64,000 nt of DNA from Dysgonomonas mossii (GCF_004569505.1 NZ_SPPK01000005.1:62001-126000), one strand, 5' to 3'; shown: positions 43,846 to 54,319, counted from the first letter of the stretch. Program-made: numbers and translations. Notes: generated by a model from the letters alone, not told the origin.

Positions 43846-45942
43846 TTAGAATTTAAGGTTCAGATTTAATCCACATGTGAAAGGCTTCCCTTTTTGTACA
43901 AAATTATTACCAGATGTTGCGAAGTAATATCCGATGTAATCTTTAGATCCTATATTTTTAGCCCACAAATCTAGTGAAAATTGTTTTTTAACGAAAGAAA
44001 CTTTCCCATTATACACTCCATAAAATGGTTGTTCTACATCGTTGGCATCATTCCAATATAATTTACCTACTCCTGTATATTGAGCGTTAAGCACAACATT
44101 GTCGAGCCATCTCAGGTTTGTATCTATGGTGTAATTTGCAGATATCGCCAATGTATGCTTAGGCACCATGAGCAAGTAATTATTATTATAATTTACCGTC
44201 TCACTTTCTTTATACTCTTTGTATTTAGCATGCGTATAACCATAGGCTATCTGGAAGTTTAGGTTTCTCGAAGGGTTTATCTGAGTTGTCAATTCAAAGC
44301 CTTTGCTTTCCGATTTCCCTGCATTGCGAGTCAAAAAACCTTGCCCTGTGGGTTTAACTTGCGAAATTTGTTGGTTGCTCCATCTAATATAAAAGAGGCT
44401 GAAATCTACGAAGAGCAGATTATTCAGAAAGCTTGATTTTGTTCCTAATTCATAAGACCAGCTATATTCAGGATCAAACGTACGGTCTTTATCTTCATCG
44501 GCCGTATTGTTGAAACCTCCTGTCTTATATCCTTTACTTACAGATAAATATGTCAATCCATCCTGATTGTACGCATATTGGATAGATGCTTTTGGTGTAA
44601 TTTGAGAAAAATCGTCCTTAGCCTTTACTTCGGGATCGACAACAGGCTCTACATTCGGATTTGCAGTGATGCGTGTCAATGAAGATTTTGTTTTCTCCCA
44701 GTCGTAGCGAATTCCAAGAGTAGCCGATAGTCCCGGGATGAAAATATCATTCAAAGTAGACTGGTGATATAGGGCGATTCCTTCGGTCGGATTGTTTACA
44801 TTTTGGATTGCATGTTTTCCCGATGTGCGGTAGTCAGTATCGTTTGTTTGGAAATAATTCTGGTGGAATCCAAATACTCCAAACTGCCATTTGTACTTGC
44901 TGTCTTCTTTTATTGATTTGATATTAAACTCCTGGGAGTACATTTGCTGACGGTGATAGAAGTTTACGTAGTAAATGTCTTTGGGCGAAAAGTCCTGATC
45001 GATACCTTGTTTTCCATCATAAAACTGAAAAGATGATTGCGAACTCAGTTTGAAATTGTCTGTCACATATTCTATATTCAGTCCATTGTTAGACATATTA
45101 CGACGGTAGAAACTCCGTTCATTATAATTTATATCTTCTATTTTACCCGTTTTTTTATCATAAATGCGATAAGGGTAACCATCCTGATCGGAATATTCAT
45201 AAGCAAAAATAAGATTCATCGTCAACCGTGGCATAATCCGCCAACTTAGTCGGGCACGAGTAGAAACTCCATCAATCGGGTCGGCTCGTTTACCTGTGGT
45301 TTTATTCATAAAGTAGCCTCCCGAATGGGAATAATTACCCGATAGTGAATAGCCTATTTTATTATCTACATTTCCATAATCCGAAATTCCGGTCTGATAA
45401 GTATTGTAATTACCGGCGGAGAGATTCAAGTAAGTTCCTTTTGTCTTTAATGGGGATTTTGTGAAAACATTAATGATGCCGCCCATCGTATTCCTGCCAT
45501 AAATAGTCCCTTGTGGTCCTCGCAAAACTTCAATGCGGTCTACATCGCTAATGTTCATATCAAAAGTTGAGCGGTCGAAATACGGTACTCCATCTACATA
45601 TAGCCCTACAGAAGGCGTGTTTTTTGCAGCCCCTATTCCTCGTATAAAAACCGGGCAGTACATTTTAGAGCCATAGTCTACCATGAATAGATTGGGTACA
45701 AAAGCCGTCACCTCTTTTATGTTGGTTATATTGTTTTCTTTAATAATACTTTCAGATAGGACGGATGCCGAGACGGGTTGTATCGATAAATCACTGTTTT
45801 GCTTAAATGATTCTATTACAACCTCTTTTGCTGTGTATTTCATTTTGATAGTATCATTGTCAATGACAATATCATCAGCATAAGTATTATTGATAATGGC
45901 ACAGAATAAGAGGGTCAAAAAAAGAAAAGACTTTGATCTCAT
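43846..45942 (-). CDS. TonB-dependent receptor (non-SusC type)
   Basis: A 698-residue outer-membrane receptor with a signal peptide (ending YADD). It has no carboxypeptidase-like domain and no SusD partner, so it is not of the SusC class. The plug has FIRGIGAAKNTPSVGLYVDGVPYFDRS and IEVLRGPQGTIYGRNTMGGIINVFTK; the barrel ends GLNLNLKF. It is of the iron-siderophore/cobalamin-type length. It is first in the unit with the PAT-type transporter and hemN, so it could carry a porphyrin or siderophore. Confidence 0.92.
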   Translation of the reverse strand: MRSKSFLFLTLLFCAIINNTYADDIVIDNDTIKMKYTAKEVVIESFKQNSDLSIQPVSASVLSESIIKENNITNIKEVTAFVPNLFMVDYGSKMYCPVFIRGIGAAKNTPSVGLYVDGVPYFDRSTFDMNISDVDRIEVLRGPQGTIYGRNTMGGIINVFTKSPLKTKGTYLNLSAGNYNTYQTGISDYGNVDNKIGYSLSGNYSHSGGYFMNKTTGKRADPIDGVSTRARLSWRIMPRLTMNLIFAYEYSDQDGYPYRIYDKKTGKIEDINYNERSFYRRNMSNNGLNIEYVTDNFKLSSQSSFQFYDGKQGIDQDFSPKDIYYVNFYHRQQMYSQEFNIKSIKEDSKYKWQFGVFGFHQNYFQTNDTDYRTSGKHAIQNVNNPTEGIALYHQSTLNDIFIPGLSATLGIRYDWEKTKSSLTRITANPNVEPVVDPEVKAKDDFSQITPKASIQYAYNQDGLTYLSVSKGYKTGGFNNTADEDKDRTFDPEYSWSYELGTKSSFLNNLLFVDFSLFYIRWSNQQISQVKPTGQGFLTRNAGKSESKGFELTTQINPSRNLNFQIAYGYTHAKYKEYKESETVNYNNNYLLMVPKHTLAISANYTIDTNLRWLDNVVLNAQYTGVGKLYWNDANDVEQPFYGVYNGKVSFVKKQFSLDLWAKNIGSKDYIGYYFATSGNNFVQKGKPFTCGLNLNLKF

Positions 45943-45984
45943 TATTTCTTAATGTGTTGATATTTATAGTTTTTAGTTGATCTG

Positions 45985-46015
45985 CAAATGTATGAAAACT
46001 TAAAATAGCAGTCAA
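45985..46015 (-). promoter_or_regulatory. Promoter of the TonB receptor-hemN unit
   Basis: On the minus strand TTG (46015-46013), 20 bases, then TACATTTG (45992-45985) form a complete Bacteroidetes promoter, 43 bases before the receptor ATG. No inverted repeat or Fur-like box stands out around it. Confidence 0.65.
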
Positions 46016-46193
46016 TCACTAGATGTAGTGATATTTTTTATTCTCAGAATAAGCCTAGAATACGAATATTGAACTTAAATGGGTGGTTAGATGAATGAAA
46101 TTAAGTAAAAGAAAACCTTGATATTATTATTCTATTTCGTCTTTCGGGATGGAGTTTTCGATCTCCATTCCCTTAATTTTCAAAAACTTTACT

Positions 46194-46201
46194 TACCTTT
46201 G
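46194..46201 (+). promoter_or_regulatory. -7 box of pnp; sets the start
   Basis: TACCTTTG lies 31 bases before the ATG at 46232. It excludes the longer frame that begins at 46118, upstream of the promoter. Confidence 0.6.
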
Positions 46202-46231
46202 TTTGATTTTAAGACGTTAAGAAAAAAATTT

Positions 46232-48403
46232 ATGATTAATCCGATTACAAAGAGTATCGATTTAGGTGATGGAAGGACTATCACCATTGAAACCGGAAAA
46301 TTGGCAAAACAGGCTGATGGGTCTGTAATGGTACGGATGGGTAATACGATGTTATTAGCCACTGTATGTGCCGCAAAAGATGCAAATCCGGGTGTTGATT
46401 TTATGCCTTTACAGGTAGAGTATAAAGAAAAATTTGCAGCATATGGCCGCTTCCCGGGAGGTTTTCAACGCCGAGAAGGACGTGCTTCAGATTACGAAAT
46501 ATTGGTTTGCCGCTTGGTAGACCGTGCACTTCGTCCATTGTTTCCGGACGATTATCATGCGGAAGTATTTGTTAATGTGACTCTATTCTCTTCGGACGGT
46601 GAAGACATGCCTGATGCATTGGCCGGATTGGCAGCTTCGGCAGCTTTGGCTGTTTCAGATATACCGTTCAATGGTCCTATCTCAGAAGTGAGAGTAGCTC
46701 GTGTTGATGGACAATTCATTTTAAATCCAACATTTTCTCAACTAGCTAAAGCTGATATGGATATCATGGTAGGTGCTACTATTGATAACATTATGATGGT
46801 GGAAGGTGAAATGAAAGAAGTTTCGGAAGCAGAAATGCTGGAAGCTATCAAATTTGCTCACGAAGCGATTAAAGTACAATGTCAGGCTCAAATCGAATTA
46901 ATGGAGCTTGTTGGTACTACAAAAAAACGTGAATATAGCCACGAAACAAATGACGAAGACCTACGCAAAGATGTTTGGGAAAAATGTTATGATAAAGCTT
47001 TTGCTGTAGCAGCATCAGGAAATACAAACAAACATGAGCGTGTAGATAACTTCAAGGCTATAGAAGAAGAATATAAAGCGAACCTTACTGAGGAAGAGCT
47101 TGCAGAAAAAGGTGCATTGATTTCTCGTTACTATCATGATGTAGAAAAAGAAGCGATGCGTCGTTCTATCTTAGACGAAGGAAAACGTCTTGATGGTCGT
47201 ACAACAACAGAGATACGTCCTATCTGGAGCGAAGTAGATTATCTTCCGGGAGCTCACGGATCGGCTGTTTTCACACGTGGTGAAACACAATCATTGACAA
47301 CTGTAACATTAGGCACAAAGCTTGATGAGAAGATCATTGATGATGTATTGAACAATGGTAAGGAGAGATTTTTGCTACATTATAACTTCCCTCCGTTCTC
47401 AACAGGAGACGCAAGACCACAACGTGGAGTAGGTCGTCGTGAAATCGGTCATGGTAATCTTGCACACCGTGCATTGAAACCGATGATCCCTTCCGATTAT
47501 CCTTATGTTATACGTGTGGTATCTGATATATTAGAGTCGAACGGCTCTTCATCTATGGCTACAGTTTGTGCCGGTACATTGGCATTAATGGATGCAGGGG
47601 TGAAGATCAAAAAGCCGGTGACAGGTATAGCAATGGGACTTATCTCAGAGAAGAAAGGTACTAACTTTGCTGTACTTTCAGACATTTTGGGTGACGAAGA
47701 TCATCTGGGAGACATGGACTTTAAGGTTTGTGGAACAAAAGATGGTATTACAGCTACTCAGATGGATATAAAAGTAGATGGACTTTCTTACGAAATTCTA
47801 GAAAAGGCATTGAATCAGGCTCGTGAAGGACGTTTGCATATTATGGGTAAAATCCTTGAGACATTACCTGAACCACGTGCCGACTTCAAAGAAAATGCTC
47901 CACGTATCGAAGTGCTAATTATCAGCAAAGAATTTATCGGAGCTGTAATAGGACCCGGTGGTAAAATCATTCAAGGTATTCAGGAAGAAACAGGAGCAAC
48001 TGTTACTATCGAAGAAATTGATGGTTATGGACGCGTTGAAGTTTCAGCTACTAACAAAACTGCTATCGAAGCTGCAATGGCTAAGATTAGAGGAATCGTT
48101 GCTGTACCGGAAGTAGGAGAGGTATATACTGCAAAAGTACGTTCGGTAATGCCTTACGGTGCATTCTGTGAATTCCTTCCAGGAAAAGACGGATTGCTTC
48201 ATATCTCTGAAATTTCGTGGGATCGCGTAGAAGACATGGAAAAAGTAGGATTGAAAGAAGGTGATAAGATTGAGGTGAAACTTATCGATATCGACCCTAA
48301 GACAGGTAAGTTTAAACTGTCTCGTAAGGTTCTTCTTCCTCGTCCTCCAAGACCAGAGAAGCCTGTACAGAAGGCAAACGGAGATACTCCGGCAGAGGCT
48401 TAA
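46232..48403 (+). CDS. pnp: Polyribonucleotide nucleotidyltransferase (PNPase)
   Basis: A 723-residue PNPase. Two RNase PH-like domains (about 1-210 and 300-540; [20 protein letters not shown] and [23 protein letters not shown]) are followed by a KH domain ([22 protein letters not shown], about 570-630) and an S1 domain ([27 protein letters not shown], about 645-710). It degrades RNA 3' to 5' with phosphate. Start at 46232 gives the family-like [15 protein letters not shown]. It is monocistronic and ends at a strong terminator. Confidence 0.95.
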   Translation: MINPITKSIDLGDGRTITIETGKLAKQADGSVMVRMGNTMLLATVCAAKDANPGVDFMPLQVEYKEKFAAYGRFPGGFQRREGRASDYEILVCRLVDRALRPLFPDDYHAEVFVNVTLFSSDGEDMPDALAGLAASAALAVSDIPFNGPISEVRVARVDGQFILNPTFSQLAKADMDIMVGATIDNIMMVEGEMKEVSEAEMLEAIKFAHEAIKVQCQAQIELMELVGTTKKREYSHETNDEDLRKDVWEKCYDKAFAVAASGNTNKHERVDNFKAIEEEYKANLTEEELAEKGALISRYYHDVEKEAMRRSILDEGKRLDGRTTTEIRPIWSEVDYLPGAHGSAVFTRGETQSLTTVTLGTKLDEKIIDDVLNNGKERFLLHYNFPPFSTGDARPQRGVGRREIGHGNLAHRALKPMIPSDYPYVIRVVSDILESNGSSSMATVCAGTLALMDAGVKIKKPVTGIAMGLISEKKGTNFAVLSDILGDEDHLGDMDFKVCGTKDGITATQMDIKVDGLSYEILEKALNQAREGRLHIMGKILETLPEPRADFKENAPRIEVLIISKEFIGAVIGPGGKIIQGIQEETGATVTIEEIDGYGRVEVSATNKTAIEAAMAKIRGIVAVPEVGEVYTAKVRSVMPYGAFCEFLPGKDGLLHISEISWDRVEDMEKVGLKEGDKIEVKLIDIDPKTGKFKLSRKVLLPRPPRPEKPVQKANGDTPAEA

Positions 48404-48429
48404 GCGCATAAGAAATCTTATATATAATA

Positions 48430-48467
48430 AAAACCCCGATTGGTTACCAATCGGGGTTTTTTATTTA
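48430..48467. terminator. Bidirectional terminator between pnp and tatC
   Basis: Stem AAAACCCCGATTGG / CCAATCGGGGTTTT (48430-48443, 48447-48460), 14 bp with a 3-base loop, flanked by A-run and T-run on the two sides. It can end both pnp and the convergent tat operon. Confidence 0.9.
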
Positions 48468-48534
48468 TCGATATTTTATCTTTTAATAGAAATGCAGATT
48501 CTCTTGATGATTATCTTCCAAATAATATTTACAA

Positions 48535-49392
48535 TTACGAAGTCTTTATTTCTATATCGGCAGTATCTTCATCCTCATCCTCATCTTCCTCATCAGTTTC
48601 TTTCGGTGCAGGTTTTACCATAAAGCGGCTCAATTCAAAGAGCAGATAAAGCGGCACAAATACAACCGAAAGAGTAAATGGATCTCCTGATGGAGTGATT
48701 ACGGCAGATAATACCAATAGTCCAACAATGGCATGTCTTCTAAATTTCTTGAAAAAAGATCTGTTTAAAAAGCCCAATTGAGATAAAAGCCATGATACCA
48801 AAGGAAGTTCGAATACAATTCCCATGATGAATATCAATGTAAGGAAATTATCCATATACGAATCGAGCGAAATTGTATTCTCGATCATCTCACTTAGCTG
48901 GTATGTCGATAAGAATCGGAATGTCATAGGAAATACAAGAAAATATCCTACAGCACATCCGATAAAGAACATACCTGTTCCGAACAGAAATACCCATCTG
49001 ATACTCTTCTTCTCATTAGAATAGAGAGCAGGGCTTACAAAGCGCCACACTTCAAATGCAAGATATGGGAATGTCAATATTAGAGCAAACCAAAATGAAG
49101 TGGTCATGTGCCTGAAAAACTGCGAAGTAAGATTATAGTTTATAATCTTGATATGAAATGTATCATCGCAGAAGTCGGGCATAAAGGGCACGGATGATGT
49201 CACATAACATAGATATTTATACAATACAAAGTCGGCACGGGTAGGACCCATTATCCAGCTGTCGTATATATACGGCATGATTGCAAAACCAAGTATCGCA
49301 AAAACAAATAAGGCAATGATAGACCTGACAAGGGTCCACCGTAGTTCTTCTAAATGATCCCAAAAGGACATTCCTCCACTGTTCTCTTCCAT
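48535..49392 (-). CDS. tatC: Twin-arginine translocase subunit TatC
   Basis: A 285-residue inner-membrane protein with six helices and the TatC start MSFWDHLEELRWTLVRSI; the FYLVFPMTF-like segment appears as YFLVFPMTFRFL. A longer first periplasmic loop (about 45-85) and an acidic C-terminal tail (EDEDEDEDTAD) are local peculiarities. It is the signal-peptide receptor that exports folded proteins. It follows tatA by 14 bases. Tat-signal-bearing oxidoreductases lie 4 kb upstream on the same strand. Confidence 0.93.
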   Translation of the reverse strand: MEENSGGMSFWDHLEELRWTLVRSIIALFVFAILGFAIMPYIYDSWIMGPTRADFVLYKYLCYVTSSVPFMPDFCDDTFHIKIINYNLTSQFFRHMTTSFWFALILTFPYLAFEVWRFVSPALYSNEKKSIRWVFLFGTGMFFIGCAVGYFLVFPMTFRFLSTYQLSEMIENTISLDSYMDNFLTLIFIMGIVFELPLVSWLLSQLGFLNRSFFKKFRRHAIVGLLVLSAVITPSGDPFTLSVVFVPLYLLFELSRFMVKPAPKETDEEDEDEDEDTADIEIKTS

Positions 49393-49406
49393 AGAAGTAT
49401 ACTACA

Positions 49407-49610
49407 TCAATCTTTTTTAGTTGTTGTATCGTTGTCCCCGGTTATATCATCTTCTATACCTTTAACTCCCTCTTTGAAGTTTTTGATACCTTTCCCTAGT
49501 CCTTTCATTAGTTCAGGTATTTTGCGTCCCCCGAAAAGTAAAAGTACAACTATGGCTATGATGATGATTTCACCTGTTCCCAGATTTCCTAAAAATAATA
49601 AGGTATTCAT
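49407..49610 (-). CDS. tatA: Twin-arginine translocase subunit TatA
   Basis: A 67-residue protein: one N-terminal membrane helix ([24 protein letters not shown]) followed by an amphipathic helix ([19 protein letters not shown]) and a short charged tail. It is the pore-forming Tat subunit; no separate TatB is visible nearby, so this copy may do both jobs. It is directly upstream of tatC. Confidence 0.92.
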   Translation of the reverse strand: MNTLLFLGNLGTGEIIIIAIVVLLLFGGRKIPELMKGLGKGIKNFKEGVKGIEDDITGDNDTTTKKD

Positions 49611-49745
49611 GATTTTTGTTTTTTTAGTGCTTTATGATATTATTTCTGCTAGATTGTTTTCAGTTGACAAAATAATACAAATAATATCTAACAAAGCGGA
49701 TATGTTTTAATATTTATTTCTTTTTAACACAGTAAGAAAGGCATC

Positions 49746-50714
49746 TTATTCGTCTCCTTGAATGATCTTGTCTTCTAATGCCGGAGTACAGTACATTTTA
49801 TACTCTCCATCCTCGTCACAGATAAATATAGCCTCAATCTCAGCGTTGTTATTTATCCATTCCAACGACTTATCTACTCCCGCAACCAGAAATGCTGTGG
49901 CATAAGCATCTGCTGTGAGGCAGTCGTTCGCTATCACTGTTGTGGATAGTAGATTATGCTGTGCCGGATAGCCCGTTGCCGGATTGATTGTATGCGTTAT
50001 TTTTTCTCCATTTTCGATATAAAATTGTCTGTAATTTCCGGAAGTAGCTATTCCTTTATTTGTAATTTGTAAAATAGCTTGCATATCCTGTCCCGGAATG
50101 AGGTTGCTTTCGGATGGGCGGTCAATACCTATTCTCCAGTCTTCGCCATGAAGGTTTTCTCCTCTTACTCGAATTTCTCCTCCGATCTCTACAAGATAAT
50201 TAAGACATTTATGCTGTTCCAAAAATAAAGCTACAATATCAGCAGAATATCCTTTTGCAATAGCATTTACATTCAATACAATGTTGGGATGATCCTTTAC
50301 AATGCATCTGTCCTTGATGCTTATTTTGTCCATTCCTATATACTTCCTCATCTCTTCTATCTGCTCCCTATTGGGTAGACATTTTTCTTGAGAGCTAAAT
50401 CCCCAGGCCCTGAATAGCGGCTCTGCCGAGATATCGAAAGTATTTTCTGTGTGGGCACTTATTTCTTTTGCTTTGTTGAAGACTGTATAAAAATAATCAT
50501 CTATTTCTACGTCTTCATTTCTGTTGACTCGCGAAATAATGGATTCATTGTCATATACCGATAATGATTTCTCAAAGTTGGCAAGCAGCTCTTCTATTTC
50601 GGGTTGAAAATCTCTATCTTCACTATCTTGATATATAATATTATAACTGGTTCCTTCGGCTCTACCTTGTATATTGTAGTAGAAGGAGCCGTTGTCGGCC
50701 ATTATTGCGTTCAT
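49746..50714 (-). CDS. apbE: ApbE-family FAD:protein FMN transferase without visible signal peptide
   Basis: A 322-residue ApbE-family protein. VGGEIRVRGENLHGEDWRIGIDRPS-type text is present as VEIGGEIRVRGENLHGEDWRI, and THTINPATGYPAQHNLLSTTVIA is the conserved FAD/Mg region. Family members attach FMN to threonine of Rnf/Nqr subunits from the periplasm and usually start with a lipoprotein signal. Here the first residues (MNAIMADNGSFYY) are polar, and an in-frame TAG precedes the ATG, so no signal is encoded. It may be cytoplasmic or have lost its export part. Confidence 0.82.
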   Translation of the reverse strand: MNAIMADNGSFYYNIQGRAEGTSYNIIYQDSEDRDFQPEIEELLANFEKSLSVYDNESIISRVNRNEDVEIDDYFYTVFNKAKEISAHTENTFDISAEPLFRAWGFSSQEKCLPNREQIEEMRKYIGMDKISIKDRCIVKDHPNIVLNVNAIAKGYSADIVALFLEQHKCLNYLVEIGGEIRVRGENLHGEDWRIGIDRPSESNLIPGQDMQAILQITNKGIATSGNYRQFYIENGEKITHTINPATGYPAQHNLLSTTVIANDCLTADAYATAFLVAGVDKSLEWINNNAEIEAIFICDEDGEYKMYCTPALEDKIIQGDE

Positions 50715-50852
50715 CTATTCGCTTATATACTTTTTTAGCTATGCGGCTTGTCATAATGAACGGAGAGAAGAATTTCTTTAAAGAAATATACATTAGCTAA
50801 ATAGATCTTCAAACTACTCCGTCCAATCTGACAAAAGCATATCTAATTTTTC

Positions 50853-51743
50853 TTATTTGTCGTAGCTTTCTTTTACTAAAGGACAATTTAATAAATAGTC
50901 AAGGCTTTTCTTTACACTTTCTTCAGGAGTAAAGCTGTATTGCTCTACTTCTACCACAAGATGTTTAACTCCTGCAGCATCAGTGTTGTTGAAGATGGCG
51001 TCAAAGCCTACCATACCACTTTGTCCAAGTTCTCTGTTGTCTTTGATGTGCAGCAAAGTGAAACGGTTTTTATATTTATTGAAATAATCTACAGGGCTTT
51101 TTCCACCTCTTACTACCCAGTATACATCCATTTCGAAGAATACATATTCAGGGTTTGAGTTTTCTAGCATGTAGTCGTACATAAGCTTATCTTCGATCTT
51201 ATTTTTCAGTTCGAAGTCATGATTGTGATAGCCAAAGAGCATGCCGTTTTCTTTACATCTCTTTCCTATTTCGTTATAGTACTCACAATATGTTTGTAAG
51301 TCTTTCAATGTTTTAGGTGTATCCATCCATGGAGTTACAATGTATTTCATTCCTGCTGCTTTGTGTGCTGCAATACATTGATCCCACCATTTAAGCGCTT
51401 CTGTAAAATCTTTAGAAGCCAGTTCTTTTTCTGTAAGGCCTTTTCCTGTATGGGAAGAAAGCACTTTCATTCCGGCTTTTTCTATGCTTGCCTTAAATTC
51501 TTCAGGTGTTTTTCCATAGAATTTTCCGTCTGCATAGTTGGCAGCCTCTACCGATGTGAATCCCATTTCTCCGGCTTTCTTGATTGTTGCATCGTAGTCT
51601 TTAGCAATATCGTCTCTCAACGAGTACAATTGTAGAGAAATATCTTTCTTTACAGGTGCAGCTTGTTGCTGAGTTGCATCTGCTTTTGGATTGCAAGAAG
51701 CTAACATAAGGAGAGTAGTAGCTATAATAATTGATACTTTCAT
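50853..51743 (-). CDS. Sugar phosphate isomerase/epimerase-like lipoprotein (TIM barrel)
   Basis: A 296-residue lipoprotein (LMLASC, Cys17) with a xylose-isomerase-like TIM barrel: ISLQLYSLRDDIAKDYDATIKKAGEMGFTSVEAA near the start, YHNHDFE at about 178, and FFEMDVYWVVRGGKSPVDYF and LLHIKDNRE carrying likely metal ligands. It acts in the periplasm. It is the fourth of five co-oriented genes behind doxX. In such clusters it probably acts on keto-sugars, an inference from neighbours. Confidence 0.85.
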   Translation of the reverse strand: MKVSIIIATTLLMLASCNPKADATQQQAAPVKKDISLQLYSLRDDIAKDYDATIKKAGEMGFTSVEAANYADGKFYGKTPEEFKASIEKAGMKVLSSHTGKGLTEKELASKDFTEALKWWDQCIAAHKAAGMKYIVTPWMDTPKTLKDLQTYCEYYNEIGKRCKENGMLFGYHNHDFELKNKIEDKLMYDYMLENSNPEYVFFEMDVYWVVRGGKSPVDYFNKYKNRFTLLHIKDNRELGQSGMVGFDAIFNNTDAAGVKHLVVEVEQYSFTPEESVKKSLDYLLNCPLVKESYDK

Positions 51744-51831
51744 GATAATGTAAGATTATTTAAAAGCCAAATCCAAGAAGAGGCAAGCCCTTCAAGGATT
51801 TGGAAGATATTTTAACAGAAAAAACTAGTTA

Positions 51832-52719
51832 TTAGTCAAGGATTTTGATTCTGATATTACGGAACCAAACATCATCGCTATGATCTTGAAGACCAATATA
51901 TCCTTCTCTATTAGGTCCACCACAGTTGTTTAGCAGTTCGAATGCCAAAGGCCATTTTTCTTCGCTGAATTTGCTTGCTTGAAGCATTTCTGTCCATTGT
52001 GGAGTCCATAGGTGATATTCAACTACGTTTTCGCCATTTTGTCCATGAACCACAGTTCCTTTGTAAACCATAACTTTCGCTTTGTTCCATTCACCAAAAG
52101 GTTTGGAGTTTTGTGGTTTAGCAGGAATCATATCATACAATGACATTGATTGACGATTGTTGTCTTTACCCAATTTTGCATCAGGGTGATTTGCATTGTC
52201 TAATACTTGAGCTTCAGGAGCTGAAATATAGATAGGTTCCATCCTTAACTCTCCTGTTTTAGGATCCTTTGTTTGAACCTCTTGTGCCAGATAGAAAATA
52301 CCGGAGTTACTTCCCTTAGCTACTTTCCATTCTAGTTCCAGTTCAAAATTTTTGAACTTGTGAGCAAAGATAATGTCGCCACCGTCTTTTTCCTGAGCTT
52401 CACCTTTACCAGAACCAGTAAATTTCAGAGCTCCGTTATCTATACTCCATTTTCCAGGGAGGACGTCTTTTCCGTATCCTCTCCATCCTTCAGTAGATTT
52501 GCCATCGAAGATAACGATATAACCGTCTTTATCTTTTTTGAATTTAGACAGGTCTACTTGAGGTTTGTCTAATACAGTATATTCAGGTTTCATTGCTTCA
52601 GTTGTTTTTGTTGAATCAGTATCAGTCCCTTTTTTCTCAGCATTCTTAGCCCCACCGCCACAAGCAATAAATGCTCCGGCAATCATGCAACAGCTTAATG
52701 AATAGATAATTTTTTTCAT
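51832..52719 (-). CDS. DUF1080-family lipoprotein (3-keto-disaccharide hydrolase-like)
   Basis: A 295-residue lipoprotein (IACGGG, Cys20). The DUF1080/concanavalin-like fold starts at GYIVIFDGKSTEGWRGYGKD and includes WKVAKGSNSGIFYLAQE and a WNKAKVMVYKGTVVHGQNG-type strand, ending DDVWFRNIRIKIL. Family members are known to cleave 3-keto-glycosides or are annotated so. Position between an oxidoreductase and an isomerase lipoprotein fits a periplasmic oxidation-then-cleavage route. Confidence 0.88.
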   Translation of the reverse strand: MKKIIYSLSCCMIAGAFIACGGGAKNAEKKGTDTDSTKTTEAMKPEYTVLDKPQVDLSKFKKDKDGYIVIFDGKSTEGWRGYGKDVLPGKWSIDNGALKFTGSGKGEAQEKDGGDIIFAHKFKNFELELEWKVAKGSNSGIFYLAQEVQTKDPKTGELRMEPIYISAPEAQVLDNANHPDAKLGKDNNRQSMSLYDMIPAKPQNSKPFGEWNKAKVMVYKGTVVHGQNGENVVEYHLWTPQWTEMLQASKFSEEKWPLAFELLNNCGGPNREGYIGLQDHSDDVWFRNIRIKILD

Positions 52720-52757
52720 CTTTATTTTGATTTTTAAATTAAAACAATATTACTTAG

Positions 52758-54233
52758 TTATGGCATATCAGGCAATTTCCATCCCTGACGATATGTATGC
52801 TTGATCAGTTCATTTGCAAACTCCTGAGCATTGATAGGATCAGTCCAGATCTTATTGAACTTAGGGTCACCGTCAACGATCTTGAAGTCATCCTTAACTA
52901 ATATCTTAATTTGTTCGTTAGGATCGATATTTGTGAACTTCATGTTGTCTCCATCCCAATACAATTCCTTATTCAATGTCTGCAAACGAATAGCCAATAC
53001 TCCCATTACTACCATTTCGTTGAATGGGCCTGCTTCGCTGAAATCGGATTTAGTTATTACACGACTCGAAGCATCTTCCTTACAAGCGCGTACCCAATCC
53101 ATTTCGTGAGATGTTTCTACACGGCGTTGTGTTTTAGGCGCTTTCGGAACACGACCCGACAACAACCAAGGGTTCACTCCATAGCATCCGCAAATCAGTG
53201 TATCTTTTGTTCCATGGAAGATAACCAATCCACCGCCTTCGCCCATTAATTGTTTTCCTTGAGGGAAACCTTTTGGACGATCCGGCATCATACCGCCATC
53301 ATACCAATGTACTTCCACTTCAGGCATACCCACTTTCGGCATATTATCGCGAGCAGGGAATGTCAATTTAACGTGTTGTGCTTGCGGTGCGCAATCCTGC
53401 AACAACAAGGTAGATGAACCTTGTACTTTAGTAGGGTAGCCCAAATTCAAGCCTTTGAATACCGGGTGCATGATGTGACAAGCCATGTCGCCTAATGCAC
53501 CTGTACCATAATCCCACCAGCCACGCCAGTTCCAAGGAGTATATAATGCATTATAAGGGCGTACTTTTGCAGGACCTGAAAATAAGTCCCAATTTAGGGT
53601 GCTTGGTATTTTGTCTACTTTTTCAGGGGCATTCAGTCCCTGTGGCCAAATAGGACGGTCGGTAGCACATTCAACTTTTGTTACTTCACCTATCTCGCCA
53701 TTGGCAATCCATTCGCAAACGAGGTTAACGCCTTCACCCGATGAGCCTTGGTTACCCATTTGAGTAGCGACTTTATGTTTTTTAGCCAACTTAGTTAGCA
53801 AGCGTGATTCATAAACTGTATGAGTAAGCGGTTTTTGACAGTACACATGTTTGCCAATTGTCATTGCATCGGCAGAAACGATAGCATGTGTATGGTCTGC
53901 TGTTGCTACTATTACCGCATCAATGGATTTACCCATTTCGTCGTACATCTTACGGAAGTCCCAATATTTTTTTGCATTTGGGAATCTGTCGAATACGCCT
54001 TTAGCATATTTCCAGTCTACGTCACATAGTCCCACTATGTTTTCTGTAGCTTCCACAGCTTTGATATTAGCATGTCCCATGCCGCCAATACCAACAGCAG
54101 CAATATTCAATTTGTCACTCGGAGCTATATGCCCAAAGTTTTTCCCCAATACAGTGCTTGGGATGATCGTCAGTCCAATAGCGGCTTTTGCTCCTGTTGA
54201 GAGGAACTTTCTTCTCGAAATGTCTGATGCCAT
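52758..54233 (-). CDS. Tat-exported Gfo/Idh/MocA-family oxidoreductase
   Basis: A 491-residue NAD(P)-type oxidoreductase. It begins with a clear Tat signal (ISRRKFLSTGAKAAIGLTII). The Rossmann fold has AAVGIGGMGHANIKAV, and the dehydrogenase pair motif CQKPLTHTVYESR carries the EKP-like catalytic lysine. FSGPAKVRPYNALYTPWNWRGWWDYGTGALGDMACH is typical of the GH109-like branch. It probably oxidises a sugar to a 3-keto sugar or removes a glycosyl group by an NAD cycle, using bound cofactor after folded export by TatAC, whose genes lie nearby. Confidence 0.88.
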   Translation of the reverse strand: MASDISRRKFLSTGAKAAIGLTIIPSTVLGKNFGHIAPSDKLNIAAVGIGGMGHANIKAVEATENIVGLCDVDWKYAKGVFDRFPNAKKYWDFRKMYDEMGKSIDAVIVATADHTHAIVSADAMTIGKHVYCQKPLTHTVYESRLLTKLAKKHKVATQMGNQGSSGEGVNLVCEWIANGEIGEVTKVECATDRPIWPQGLNAPEKVDKIPSTLNWDLFSGPAKVRPYNALYTPWNWRGWWDYGTGALGDMACHIMHPVFKGLNLGYPTKVQGSSTLLLQDCAPQAQHVKLTFPARDNMPKVGMPEVEVHWYDGGMMPDRPKGFPQGKQLMGEGGGLVIFHGTKDTLICGCYGVNPWLLSGRVPKAPKTQRRVETSHEMDWVRACKEDASSRVITKSDFSEAGPFNEMVVMGVLAIRLQTLNKELYWDGDNMKFTNIDPNEQIKILVKDDFKIVDGDPKFNKIWTDPINAQEFANELIKHTYRQGWKLPDMP

Positions 54234-54319
54234 AATTTTTTTTGTTTTTTGGTTAATATTGTTTTTAGATTTAATGGTATATTTTAGTTTTCACTTTTCA
54301 CTGCTAAATTGTAAATATA

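Noticed and set aside
46118..46231. N-terminal extension of PNPase
   Set aside because: It begins upstream of the -7 box at 46194 and adds 38 hydrophobic residues foreign to the family; the ATG at 46232 gives the normal start.
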